A stretch of 20,715 nucleotides of DNA, from the IMG/VR virus record IMGVR_UViG_3300034684_000290, positions 1 through 20,715 of that record. One strand, 5' to 3'. Position numbers and translations under genes: made by a program. Positions 7,249-14,923 of the stretch are shown here, piece by piece. The stretch's first letter is position 1. Each line of letters opens with the position of its first letter. The DNA comes from a virus. The notes under the pieces are model-generated. The model was given only the letters and a program-made list of their open reading frames with translations. It ran no database searches and had not been told where the DNA came from.

Positions 7249-7613
7249 GGCGACACCTCCTCTTTGAGAACCATTTTAATTGTTCCTTCAAAAAGACTCT
7301 TATCTAAATTACCATGCGCAAAATTAATCCGTTTCCAGGAAATATTCTCCTCGATATAAACTACATATTTTTTGTCAAGAAAGATCAGTACCAGTGGGGT
7401 ACCAAGGTCACTTAGAAGGTTGATTCTCTCTGCCTGCCTAAAACTGGATACGATTGTTCCTGTTGTGCTTTTAAGGGGACTACCGATCACCTGCACATGA
7501 TAACTGCCATCTAAGAGCCTGTTTACTACACGATTGGAAACATGCTCAAAGGGAGAGAGGTCCTTAAGAATCCTTGATAGGACTTCTCCGTTAGAAGTTT
7601 CAAGTCTAATCAT
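7245..7613 (-). CDS. Small tail-tip protein following the tape measure
   Basis: A 122-residue protein whose ATG shares a base with the tape measure stop (TGATG) and whose TGA overlaps the next GTG, so it is tightly coupled to both. It is beta-rich, with strands around SYHVQVIGSPLKSTTGTIVSS (split by a turn), TPLVLIFLDKKYVVYIE and FEGTIKMVLKEE. Position right after the tape measure is where distal tail (Dit) proteins lie in siphophages, but Dit proteins are usually near 200-300 residues. This could be a reduced Dit-like barrel or an unrelated tail-tip protein. I recognise no named family. Confidence 0.6.
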   Translation of the reverse strand: MIRLETSNGEVLSRILKDLSPFEHVSNRVVNRLLDGSYHVQVIGSPLKSTTGTIVSSFRQAERINLLSDLGTPLVLIFLDKKYVVYIEENISWKRINFAHGNLDKSLFEGTIKMVLKEEVSP

Positions 7614-9793
7614 CAGATTCTAGCCTCCCTTCTAAACTGGTCCATAATAATTTCAACCACACCAGTTAGCTCATTCTTTGTATTAATCCCTCTAACTTCG
7701 ATAACTCCTGTATGTTGAACTATTGAAGGAGTCTCTCTACTAGGATTAAAACCTTGAAGCGAGTCATCAATATTAAGTCTTGTATCAAGATTAAAATTAG
7801 TAGGTATTGCCCCCTGTATTTCCTTTTCAATTCCGCTCATTGCATCAGTGAAGCCTTCTCCAATACCTTCACCCATGTTAGCACCAATGCCAGCAAATAC
7901 CTTTGAGGGAGAGTTGATACCAAGAACCTTCTTAACACCACCAACAATCCCGTTGACCATGTTTTTTACTTTTTCTCCAAGCCAACCGATCATTGACGCA
8001 ATACCATCCCACAAGCCTCTTGCGATATTTTTTCCGACCTCCAATATGGATGGAATCCCTCTGGTGAGTCCGTTCACAATAGAGAATATGATTTGTGGAA
8101 GTTGAGCAACTATCTGCGGAATAGCCCTGATCAAGCCCATACCAAGTTGGATAGTTAGCTGGACACCCATCTCAATAATTCTTGGTAGATTTGCGGTCAT
8201 GAAACCAACAATACTGTTAATGATTTGAGGTAAGGCTTCAATTAATACAGGTAGGGCATTTAAAATACCAGTAGCCAGTCCCTGAACAAGCTGAAAGGCA
8301 GCATTTAAAATCTGGTCCATGTTGGCAATCAGCGTCTCCACAATCAGAATGATAGCTTGGACAACAGATGGAATCAGTTCTGGAAGTGCTATACCTATCC
8401 CCTCAACTAATGTAGTTACAAGTAAAATTGCTGCTTCAATTAACAGCGGTAGATTATCGATTAGGGCTCCCACTATGGTCATCACTGCATCCACAGCTGC
8501 TGGAATCAGTTCTGGAAGCAAACTGAGTAATGTCCCAAGGACCTGTCCAAAGAGGTCAGTTACGGTACTTAGAAGCACTGGTAGCAGTTCAGCAAGTGCA
8601 ACTAAAATGGCATCCATAGCAGGTGGCAGTGCAGTCACAATGTTCTCAATGATAGGCACAATGTTTTTAACCACTGATTGGAAGGCATCCACGAGATTTT
8701 CTGTCAGATTTGTCATGTCCGCATTGGCATTACCTAATCCTGCTGTAAATGAACCGAGAGCTGCTTGTAAAAGTCCAATAGATCCTGTAACCGTCTCTGT
8801 TGATTCACGGGCGAAGTTTCCAGCGTACTGCTCTGTGTTTTCAAAAAACATCTGCATGGCTACCTCAGCTTTCTCTGCCTGAGTAGCTGTGGCCCAAGTG
8901 AAATCAAGTCCCTTTGCAAGAGCATAGGCTTCGATATTTGTAGCATTCATAGCCACGCCTAGATTATCCATCATGGTAAAGTTGCCCTTTGCAGCGCCAG
9001 CAACAGAATCAAGCGCAGTTTGCATGTCGATACCCATAACGGATGCCATATCAGCGGCTCGTTGCATAGCCTTTTCTGTCAACTCTAGACTCTTTTGCTG
9101 TTCAACACCGGATCCTTGAAATAAAGCACCCATCTTATTGGCTGTGGCAAGATAATCACTTTGAGATACACCCAAGTTCTTATAAGCTTCTTCTCCAGTC
9201 TTTTGAATAGATGAAGCATATTTTCCAAATACAGCTTCGGAACCACCAAGGTTTTGCTCCAGTTCCCCAAACTGCTGAACAATTTCCTTCCCCAGCTTTA
9301 TGGTTGCAGCACCTGCAGCAAGTGCCACAGAACCCATAGCGACACCAATCCCTTTAAGAACCCCTCCAAACTTCTCAAACTTCCCACCAGCGCCTTCTGC
9401 GGACTTACCGGATTCATCTAACTGCTCTCCCAGGTTTTCTGCTTCTACAGCGGAATCTTCCAGTTCCTTTTCCATTTTATTGAGATCTGCATTAGCGTTA
9501 TTTAATTGAATCTGCCAGGCTTTTGTTCGTTTGTCATTTTCCCCGAAGGACTCTGCTGCATTCTTTAAGGCGGATTCAAGTATCTTAACCTTGTCCTTTT
9601 GAGCATCGATTTCTTTATTTAAGACTTCATTTCTTGCTGTTACTGCCTGGAGGGATTTTTCTTGCTTATCAAATTGTGAAGTCACAAGGTTCATTTCTGA
9701 GCCTAGCACTTTAAAGTTTTGGTTTATTTCACGGAGTGCATTTTTAAATTCTTTTTCGCCCTCGACGCCAATCTTCAGTCCAAAGTCCGACAT
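7613..9793 (-). CDS. Phage tail tape measure protein
   Basis: A 726-residue protein that sets tail length and is threaded through the tail tube. Residues about 15-130 are a coiled coil (many Lys/Glu/Gln heptads such as VTSQFDKQEKSLQAVTARN). Residues about 150-330 match the TP901-type core, with EKAMQRAADMASVMGID and SVAGAAKGNFTMMDNLGVAM. Residues about 390-600 are an unusual series of hydrophobic helices with repeated LPxLI/LPQII turns. The GINSPSKVFAGIGANMGEGI motif is typical of the C-terminal part. Using the common rule of about 0.15 nm per residue, the tail would be near 110 nm, a modest length. A GGAGG site precedes the ATG, and an intrinsic terminator lies just before it. Confidence 0.95.
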   Translation of the reverse strand: MSDFGLKIGVEGEKEFKNALREINQNFKVLGSEMNLVTSQFDKQEKSLQAVTARNEVLNKEIDAQKDKVKILESALKNAAESFGENDKRTKAWQIQLNNANADLNKMEKELEDSAVEAENLGEQLDESGKSAEGAGGKFEKFGGVLKGIGVAMGSVALAAGAATIKLGKEIVQQFGELEQNLGGSEAVFGKYASSIQKTGEEAYKNLGVSQSDYLATANKMGALFQGSGVEQQKSLELTEKAMQRAADMASVMGIDMQTALDSVAGAAKGNFTMMDNLGVAMNATNIEAYALAKGLDFTWATATQAEKAEVAMQMFFENTEQYAGNFARESTETVTGSIGLLQAALGSFTAGLGNANADMTNLTENLVDAFQSVVKNIVPIIENIVTALPPAMDAILVALAELLPVLLSTVTDLFGQVLGTLLSLLPELIPAAVDAVMTIVGALIDNLPLLIEAAILLVTTLVEGIGIALPELIPSVVQAIILIVETLIANMDQILNAAFQLVQGLATGILNALPVLIEALPQIINSIVGFMTANLPRIIEMGVQLTIQLGMGLIRAIPQIVAQLPQIIFSIVNGLTRGIPSILEVGKNIARGLWDGIASMIGWLGEKVKNMVNGIVGGVKKVLGINSPSKVFAGIGANMGEGIGEGFTDAMSGIEKEIQGAIPTNFNLDTRLNIDDSLQGFNPSRETPSIVQHTGVIEVRGINTKNELTGVVEIIMDQFRREARI

Positions 9794-9815
9794 GATTTCA
9801 CCTCCTTCAGGGCAT

Positions 9816-9838
9816 AAAAAAACACCTCTTACGGTGTT
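9816..9838 (-). terminator. Intrinsic terminator just before the tape measure gene
   Basis: On the minus strand AACACC, a 6-base loop and GGTGTT form a 6-bp stem that runs directly into T residues. It lies 11 bases after the stop of the frameshifted chaperone product and ends about 20 bases before the tape measure ATG. Its location inside the late operon suggests attenuation or a need for antitermination. Confidence 0.78.
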
Positions 9839-9849
9839 GGTTAGAATCC

Positions 9850-10448
9850 TTATAGAAATGCTGGAATGATATCATCAATGTAATTATCAAGTTTTGGTTT
9901 TGATATACCAATAAACTGTTTATGACACTCCCAAAGGTCCATCAAATAACCTATGGGCATTAACCAGACATCATCTTCCATCCGATTAAGGTGGGCTGTG
10001 CCATAATAAATCAGTCGGGTAAATAACTCTTGATCACTTACCCGACTACCTCGTTTTTTGAGGATTCACTCTCAACATTCCTTTTAGTACCTTTTAGCAT
10101 ACTGGCCATGATGGCATTTTTGTAATTAGCCAGATCAAAGGGAGTGGTTAGAAGCTCAACTTCATCTTCAGTGAGAAGCACCTTTTTATCATCCTTATTT
10201 CTAATATTGTGAATAAGAATGGATTGGTTTGCGAGCAGTGTGATAAGCCACACTACCTCTTCCAGTGCCATTTCAAAGTTCTCACTTTTCATCAGCTTCT
10301 CACCCAGGTTTTCAAGCCCACCATACCGTTTAGCAATTTCCTTTGTCGCTTTTGTGGTCAGAATCATCTTAAACTCTGTACCATCGATATCAATGGTGGA
10401 ACTTCTTTCTTCAGCTGCTTCATCAATTTTTATCTTCTTCTCTGACAT
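9850..10448 (-). CDS. Tail assembly chaperone, gpGT-type long form made by -1 frameshift
   Basis: This joined product reads the short chaperone frame through residue 132, slips back one base at the heptamer A-AAA-AAC (10059-10053), then continues in the -1 frame from the CGA codon at 10053 to a TAA at 9852-9850. It adds 67 residues and gives about 199 in total. The extension contains LIYYGTAHLNRMEDDVWLMP and DLWECHKQFIG, recalled as typical of T-type extensions in Firmicutes tail chaperones. The extension has no good start codon or ribosome site of its own. The long form normally bridges the tape measure and major tail protein during tail assembly. The location between those two genes fits. 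The shift product is inferred from the signal and homology-like features, not measured. Confidence 0.88.
10013..10059 (-). promoter_or_regulatory. Programmed -1 ribosomal frameshift signal
   Basis: On the minus strand the slippery heptamer A-AAA-AAC is in the correct phase (third base of TCA, then AAA AAC). Five bases later comes a perfect 10-bp stem: AGTCGGGTAA at 10047-10038 pairs with TTACCCGACT at 10022-10013 across a 15-base loop. The stem contains the zero-frame stop codon TAA. This is the standard architecture for -1 frameshifting in phage tail chaperone genes. Confidence 0.9.
10038..10448 (-). CDS. Tail assembly chaperone, gpG-type short form
   Basis: A 136-residue acidic, mostly helical protein beginning MSEKKIKIDEAAEER. 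The core contains a small beta region (TIDIDGTEFKMILTT), a KEIAKRYGGLENLGEKL helix and a helical end (FDLANYKNAIMASMLKG). It is the unshifted product, ending GTAGTCGGGTAA. It is the abundant form that coats the tape measure protein before tail tube assembly. The ATG at 10448 is chosen because it lies 7 bases after GGGAGG; the ATG at 10454 abuts that site and the one at 10463 precedes it. The gene sits between the major tail protein and tape measure genes, the expected place. The function is by family knowledge plus context. Confidence 0.88.
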   Translation of the reverse strand: MSEKKIKIDEAAEERSSTIDIDGTEFKMILTTKATKEIAKRYGGLENLGEKLMKSENFEMALEEVVWLITLLANQSILIHNIRNKDDKKVLLTEDEVELLTTPFDLANYKNAIMASMLKGTKRNVESESSKNEVVG

Positions 10449-10462
10449 AGTCATTCCTCCCA

Positions 10463-11344
10463 TTAAGAAACAACAACAGTAGCAACTGTTGTTGTCACGT
10501 TTTCTGCGCCACTAGAGCTTAAGACGCAATAGTAGTAATAGGTATCCGCCAGAAGATCCGTAGGAATGTCGAAGCTTGCTGAGGTTTCTCCGTTAATCGC
10601 TGTACCGCCTGTGGTGCTGTCAAAGGTATTTTCATACCACTGAAAGGTTACAGGGTTTGAAGTGTTGGCACTTGCCACTATAGAAAGACTACCTGTTATG
10701 TTGCCTTCAGTGACCTCTGTGAGAGTTGCTGGTTGAGTTGTGATGGTTATGGTTGGGGTTACGGCTGTAAAGTCTGGTTCATAAACGGATGTGAACCAGC
10801 TTGTAATTGTTGATGCCGCTACACCATTATCTCCTTCAGTAACTTCCGCTTTCCAAGGATGTTTGCTTTCTCCGTCCAGTTTGTTTCTTCTAAAGACGGT
10901 TCCTTCTATGGTGGGACTGCTAAAAGTAATGGAGTCGCCTTTGGTGGCCAGGCTTGTGGCGGGAACAGAGAAGATAACCCTGTAGAGCCAAAAGTAGCGA
11001 TATTTTCCATTGGCCTTCTTGGCACGAAACCCGACTGCCACAGGGCTACCACCATCTTCACTTCTTGAAACCACCACATTGTTGCTGTCAATTTTGCAGC
11101 CCGTTAAGTCCTGGGCCACCAGGGAACCAATGTCATCAATACCGAGTGTCAGGGCGCCACTCTTAAATTCTTTTACCACCTCACTGGCCCCATCATCTGC
11201 GTAGAGAATGGCTTCAATGAGCTCAATGCTCAGCTCCGCAGTCATGGCTTTAGCCAGTACTTTAGGGGTTCCATAGGTTTCGATGCCATTTTGATCTTCG
11301 GTGATCTTGGCATAATATAATTGATCCAAACCAATCGTTGCCAT
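10463..11344 (-). CDS. Major tail tube protein with C-terminal Ig-like domain
   Basis: A 293-residue protein forming the tail tube. Residues about 1-190 match the phi13/TP901 type major tail protein: MATIGLDQLYYAKITED, the KVLAKAMTAELSIELIEA segment, then VGFRAKKANGKYRYFWLYRV. Residues about 197-293 are a separate Ig-like module, with TFQWYEN (Trp237) and the YYYYCVL strand (Cys273). It follows an apparent linker (YEPDFTAVTPTIT). Such modules decorate tail tubes and are thought to bind weakly to cell-surface sugars. A GGAGG site lies 8 bases before ATG. It precedes the chaperone pair, as expected. Confidence 0.92.
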   Translation of the reverse strand: MATIGLDQLYYAKITEDQNGIETYGTPKVLAKAMTAELSIELIEAILYADDGASEVVKEFKSGALTLGIDDIGSLVAQDLTGCKIDSNNVVVSRSEDGGSPVAVGFRAKKANGKYRYFWLYRVIFSVPATSLATKGDSITFSSPTIEGTVFRRNKLDGESKHPWKAEVTEGDNGVAASTITSWFTSVYEPDFTAVTPTITITTQPATLTEVTEGNITGSLSIVASANTSNPVTFQWYENTFDSTTGGTAINGETSASFDIPTDLLADTYYYYCVLSSSGAENVTTTVATVVVS

Positions 11345-11689
11345 TTATTCTTCCTCCGTTTCATATTCTTTCATTACATCAATGGCGTAATGATGAAATT
11401 TAGTATCATGCTCGTAACCCACATACTGTCTATCCGTGATGGTGATCCCGCCAGATTGCAGGGCTTTAGTCAGTTCCTTTTTACGTTTGTTATAATTCTT
11501 CTTTGTAAAAAGGGATAGCCTTGCCTCTGAAACAATCATATAGGCCTCATTATCTGCAAAGAGATCAAGCCTATCAGACATGGGGGTAATAACCAGATAT
11601 TCATCCGGCGGCGTATCGGAAAATACTCCAGTCTCCACAGGAATGTTTAAGGGTTCTAGTATGTGGTTTAAATCCGCAAGTAAGCTCAT
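11345..11689 (-). CDS. Tail completion/terminator protein
   Basis: A 114-residue protein with an N-terminal helix (MSLLADLNHILEPLNIPVE), a GVFSDTPPDEYLVITP strand-turn segment and a LFTKKNYNKRKKELTKALQSGG helix, ending in an acidic tail. This pattern and its place just before the major tail protein match the tail terminator/tail completion proteins of HK97- and SPP1-type phages (gp17-like), which cap the tail and join it to the head. The ATG overlaps the upstream stop by 4 bases (ATGA), so translation is probably coupled. The family is by layout and recalled similarity; the role is an inference. Confidence 0.72.
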   Translation of the reverse strand: MSLLADLNHILEPLNIPVETGVFSDTPPDEYLVITPMSDRLDLFADNEAYMIVSEARLSLFTKKNYNKRKKELTKALQSGGITITDRQYVGYEHDTKFHHYAIDVMKEYETEEE

Positions 11690-12117
11690 AGCTTTTCAAT
11701 CTCCTTATCCAGTTCTGATTTCATAGTTTCAATGCATGCCTTCCGAGATGCGGACTTTGCAGGCTTTAAGAAAGGTTTAGGTGGCTGACCTGATTTACCG
11801 TATTCAAGGATATTTGCAATCTTAGCATTGGCATCTCCATCGCCACGAGGTTCATTAAAGCCAACTTTGACATTGAAGTTTCCATTTCGATCTAGCTTAG
11901 TTGGAGATAGACCAAGGGATGAGACCAGCTCACCAGTAGAACGGCTTTTCTCCTTTGTACCACTTCCGATAACACCTTTCAGGTTGGCTTTGACTTTATC
12001 CAGAACTACTTCACCGCCAGCTTCTAATACTCTCGAGACAATCTCATCTGTCTTATCACCAAGCTTTGTAAGCTTCATTAGAAACTCATCAGGCATTTTC
12101 ATAGTTGTTTTAGCCAC
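11686..12117 (-). CDS. HK97 gp10-like head-tail connector protein
   Basis: A 143-residue protein. A helical N-terminal part (KLTKLGDKTDEIVSRVLEAGG) is followed by TGELVSSLGLSP, a VKVGFNEPRG strand, then IANILEYGKSGQPPKPFLKPA. This last motif (small, Gly/Pro-rich then PFLKPA) is characteristic of HK97 gp10-like proteins, which act at the head-tail joint. The start is GTG at 12117, 9 bases after GGAGG and overlapping the upstream stop by 8 bases. Its stop overlaps the next ATG. Order (connectors, gp10-like, completion protein, tail tube) is standard for this phage group. Confidence 0.88.
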   Translation of the reverse strand: MAKTTMKMPDEFLMKLTKLGDKTDEIVSRVLEAGGEVVLDKVKANLKGVIGSGTKEKSRSTGELVSSLGLSPTKLDRNGNFNVKVGFNEPRGDGDANAKIANILEYGKSGQPPKPFLKPAKSASRKACIETMKSELDKEIEKL

Positions 12118-12442
12118 TTGGAACTACCTCCTTTGCCAGCACTTCAATATACATCCCCCGGCCTTTCACATCTTCAACGGATGTGATTTCAAATCTCTTA
12201 TCACTGTGAATGAGCACCATGGATGTCGTTACAGTTAATCCAGGGATATCTCGAAAACGAAAAAGGTCTGTGGCTTCAGAAAAGGAAGCTCTATTTGCCC
12301 ATTTCTCATTGCCATGGCGACCTTCACGGTAAGCCCTGACAGAAGCTACGATGTTATCAACTTCAGTTTTAAACCCTTCAGAATCTTTAATGGTGACGCT
12401 TTCTACAATATCGATAAAGGTATTCATTTTTCCAAAGCTCAT
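12110..12442 (-). CDS. Head-tail adaptor / head closure protein (SPP1 gp16-like)
   Basis: A 110-residue beta-rich protein beginning MSFGKMNTFIDIVESVTIKD. It contains VRAYREGRHGNEKWANRASF and a LFRFRDIPGLTVTTSMVLIH strand pair, then KRFEITSVEDVKGRGMYIEV. This is the pattern of the Phage_H_T_join family, small barrel proteins that close the portal channel and provide the docking face for tails. The ATG at 12442 lies after GGAAGGTGTAGTT; the TTG upstream at 12457 would be a poorer start. It follows the upstream stop without a gap and overlaps the next gene by 8 bases. Confidence 0.86.
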   Translation of the reverse strand: MSFGKMNTFIDIVESVTIKDSEGFKTEVDNIVASVRAYREGRHGNEKWANRASFSEATDLFRFRDIPGLTVTTSMVLIHSDKRFEITSVEDVKGRGMYIEVLAKEVVPSG

Positions 12443-12444
12443 AA

Positions 12445-12753
12445 CTACACCTTCCAATCTCGATCAAGTCTCAGCAAGAGATTGACTGTGTTCCATACTT
12501 GCTGTCCAGCCTGAACATTATCTGAAAAGAAACCACCGGTGCTGCCGTCCCTGGATTCATAGAAATGGGACGACAACATGATGATGGCTTGCTGTGTGGT
12601 GGCAGGCATAGAAGTCTCTTCATAGTGGTTTTCAGGAAGGTGCTGATAGCTTTCTGCATACCTCGTGGCGGCGGTGATGTACATCTCAAGGAGCTCATCA
12701 TCAGCCGAGTGATCAAGAATAAGATTTGCTTTTACTTTCTCTAGCAGTGTCAT
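12445..12753 (-). CDS. Head-tail connector protein (HK97 gp6 / SPP1 gp15-like)
   Basis: A 102-residue mainly helical protein beginning MTLLEKVKANLILDHSADD, with a second helix set (LLEMYITAATRYAESYQHL) and TTQQAIIMLSSHFYESRDG. This fits the phage connector families of HK97 gp6/SPP1 gp15, ring proteins that bind beneath the portal. The C-terminus NTVNLLLRLDRDWKV is typical. It sits just after the capsid genes and before the adaptor. The ribosome site AAAGGATGGTGG is less consensus than its neighbours. Confidence 0.87.
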   Translation of the reverse strand: MTLLEKVKANLILDHSADDELLEMYITAATRYAESYQHLPENHYEETSMPATTQQAIIMLSSHFYESRDGSTGGFFSDNVQAGQQVWNTVNLLLRLDRDWKV

Positions 12754-12771
12754 ACCGCCACCATCCTTTCA

Positions 12772-12984
12772 TTAGTCTGAAATCATAAGCCCTGCAGTCT
12801 TAAGTTTGGTGAGAAGGGCATTGAAATCTGTAACCAAATCTTCAACTGTGGTAGCAGTGCTTGCCGCTTGATTATCAAGAATAGGGAGGCCAGTAACGAC
12901 CGCCCCTTCCTTGATTTCAAGAGTTCCGCCAATGACGGTTTTTTCGCCGCCCTGTTCGGTAAAGTTCTTTGTGTTATAACTCAT
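12772..12984 (-). CDS. Head fibre-like decoration protein
   Basis: A 70-residue protein beginning MSYNTKNFTEQGGEKTVIGG, then EIKEGAVVTGLP and a C-terminal helix (EDLVTDFNALLTKLKTAGL). The N-terminal signature TEQGGxxTVIGGxLEIxEGA is one I associate with proteins labelled phage head fibre in Firmicutes phages. Head fibres are capsid appendages that may aid host attachment. Here the protein is short and without a distal fibre domain, so it may be only the capsid-binding base or a small decoration protein. It follows the capsid gene with a GGAGG site 8 bases before ATG. Confidence 0.75.
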   Translation of the reverse strand: MSYNTKNFTEQGGEKTVIGGTLEIKEGAVVTGLPILDNQAASTATTVEDLVTDFNALLTKLKTAGLMISD

Positions 12985-12996
12985 AGTGCACCTCCA

Positions 12997-14205
12997 TTAC
13001 GCTTTCTGCTGAAGCACTTTAATGGCTTCAGGTAGAATGAGCTTTCCATCCACACGCTGAGTTGCAGCAAAGCCAACCTGGCCAGTGGCTGCATAGAGCT
13101 CATTGAGTCTCTTAAAGACTCTTCCTTGACGATCCGCCACCCAGTAGTAGCCAAAATCACCGAAGATGATAGACTTTGCAGATGCGGCGATGGTAGGTGC
13201 ATATGCGGAAGTGTATACAGGTCTGTTCAAAATGGTATCAGGGGTTCCAGCCTGAAGAGAAGGCTGCCAGATATACTGACCCTGACCGTCCTTAAGCTTT
13301 CTAATAGCCTTAATGGTGGCATCATTCATCACGAATACTGCCTTGTTTCTGTAAGGCGATTTAAGGGAGTAGAAGAGGTCCAAAATCTCATCAACGGTAA
13401 TAGCTGTAGCACTTGCAGCGGTTACACCGATTTGTGCTCCACCAGTGGCAGCAAGGATCCCCGTAGGCTTACCAGAGCCATCTCCAGTGAAGAAAGCATC
13501 TTCTTCCTTGTTACCAATACGTCTTGCAAACTCCCTAGCGATATAGTTCTCAAGATTAAAGACGCTGTCATTTAGAAGCTCTTCAGAAACCTTGATCATG
13601 GTACCCAGCTTGTAAGCACCAATGGAAACTTGTCCAAAGCTATCATCGCTTTCAGGAATGGCACCTTCTTCATCAATCCAAGAAGCAGTACCTTTGGAAG
13701 CTACCACAGGAATCTTACGATCGCCAGAAGAAGTGGAGATGACGTTGGCCAGCTTTCTGAAAATATTCTCTTCATCCAGGGCTTCAATAAGAGTACGCTC
13801 GAACTCATCTGGTACAAGATAGCCACCTTCCGTGTCGGTGCCGATCTGCAGTGCGTTCTTAATCACCGGATCGAGTCCTTCACCAGAACGGGTTCTCATG
13901 GCATTCCAGAAGGCTTTCTGGTATTCAGCAGAAGCTCTGCCGCCTTTGGATTCCATCCCCTGGAAGATAGGCTTCCCGGTAAGTGGTGTGTTAAGTGGCT
14001 TTGAAAGCTCGCGGTCCAGTGCTTCTTGCTTTTCAAGACGATCAATCTCTTTACCCAGGGCAACCACATCTGCTTCCATCTTTTCATAGGTTGCAGTGTC
14101 TTCAGCAGATACAATGCCATCTGTACCTCTTTTGGTATCCAGGAATGCTTTAGCAGCTTCCCAGGATTTTGCTCTTTTTTCACGCAGTTCAAGAATTTTA
14201 TTCAT
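12997..14205 (-). CDS. Major capsid protein, HK97 fold
   Basis: A 402-residue protein. Residues about 1-100 form the delta (scaffold) domain, with a charged coiled coil (NKILELREKRAKSWEAAKAF; EADVVALGKEIDRLEKQEAL). It is expected to be removed by the protease encoded just upstream. The mature part starts around residue 100 and shows TDTEGGYLVPDEFERTLIEA, the SWIDEEGAIPESD segment, GDGSGKPTGIL and the C-terminal VFKRLNELYAATGQVGF strand. All are typical of HK97-type capsids. Size is normal. A GGAGG site precedes the ATG. Neighbours (protease upstream, connectors downstream) fit the family order. Confidence 0.96.
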   Translation of the reverse strand: MNKILELREKRAKSWEAAKAFLDTKRGTDGIVSAEDTATYEKMEADVVALGKEIDRLEKQEALDRELSKPLNTPLTGKPIFQGMESKGGRASAEYQKAFWNAMRTRSGEGLDPVIKNALQIGTDTEGGYLVPDEFERTLIEALDEENIFRKLANVISTSSGDRKIPVVASKGTASWIDEEGAIPESDDSFGQVSIGAYKLGTMIKVSEELLNDSVFNLENYIAREFARRIGNKEEDAFFTGDGSGKPTGILAATGGAQIGVTAASATAITVDEILDLFYSLKSPYRNKAVFVMNDATIKAIRKLKDGQGQYIWQPSLQAGTPDTILNRPVYTSAYAPTIAASAKSIIFGDFGYYWVADRQGRVFKRLNELYAATGQVGFAATQRVDGKLILPEAIKVLQQKA

Positions 14206-14224
14206 AGTGTTTTCCTCCTAAAAT

Positions 14225-14923
14225 TTAGTGTTGAATCAAAGAAAGTCGCTTTTCTAGCGACTCAATTGGGGTGCCGGGATTCTCTTTTTCTAGTTTGGGT
14301 TTTACCTTATCCAGCAGAGAGTTGGTAACAGCTCTGCGGCTAAAGGCATAGGTAAAATCCTCAGTTTGATTTCTTTTCTTCTCATCCTCCAATATGCCAT
14401 CAGCAAAGCCAAGCTCGATGGCCTTCTTTGCATTTAGCCAGGTTTCAGCATCCATGAGATGGGAGAGCTTTGTCCTTGACTGACCTGTCTTGATTTCATA
14501 GGCATTGATGATGCTCTCTTTAACTTCAGAAAGCATGGCGATGGCTTTTTTCATTTCTTCACTGTCACCAATGGCCACCGTAAGGGGGTTATGGACCATC
14601 ATGAGGGCAGTTGGTGCCATGAGCACCGTTGTCCCCGCCATGGCGATGACAGAGGCAGCAGAAGCGGCAATGCCATCAATCTTTACGGTAACAGTGCCTT
14701 TGTAATCCATTAGCATGGTGTAAATCTGACTAGCAGCAATGCAATCACCTCCTGGAGAATTGAGCCAAATAACAATGTCGCCCTCACCGGCAGTAAGCTC
14801 TGCTTTAAATGCCTTAGGGGTGACATCATCGTCAAACCATGAGTCTTCGGCAATAACGCCGTCTAGATAAAGTGTTCGGACGCCCGTGTTTTCGTCACGC
14901 GCCCAGTTCCAAAATTTCTTCAT
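14225..14923 (-). CDS. Prohead protease, ClpP-like serine peptidase
   Basis: A 232-residue protein that matures the capsid by cutting the scaffold domain. It has the ClpP fold with LNSPGGD (55-60) for the oxyanion region, GIAASAASVIAM with the likely nucleophile Ser88, the MMVHNP motif with His111, and DAETWLNAKKAIELGFAD with Asp158 as the likely third member of the triad. The C-terminal extension past about residue 180 (charged, KPKLEKENPGT) is longer than in housekeeping ClpP, as in phage head proteases. The ATG overlaps the portal stop by 4 bases (ATGA), so the two are translationally coupled, and the capsid gene follows. Confidence 0.95.
   Translation of the reverse strand: MKKFWNWARDENTGVRTLYLDGVIAEDSWFDDDVTPKAFKAELTAGEGDIVIWLNSPGGDCIAASQIYTMLMDYKGTVTVKIDGIAASAASVIAMAGTTVLMAPTALMMVHNPLTVAIGDSEEMKKAIAMLSEVKESIINAYEIKTGQSRTKLSHLMDAETWLNAKKAIELGFADGILEDEKKRNQTEDFTYAFSRRAVTNSLLDKVKPKLEKENPGTPIESLEKRLSLIQH

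Noticed and set aside
8319-8882. A 187-codon open frame on the plus strand
   Set aside because: It is antisense to the hydrophobic helix region of the tape measure gene, is Ser/Ala/Thr-rich as expected from the reverse of Leu/Ile/Ala codons, and has no ribosome site.
9839-10037. Non-coding spacer between the chaperone and tape measure genes
   Set aside because: The stretch is an open -1 frame with recognisable T-type sequence, entered by the frameshift signal, so it is coding.
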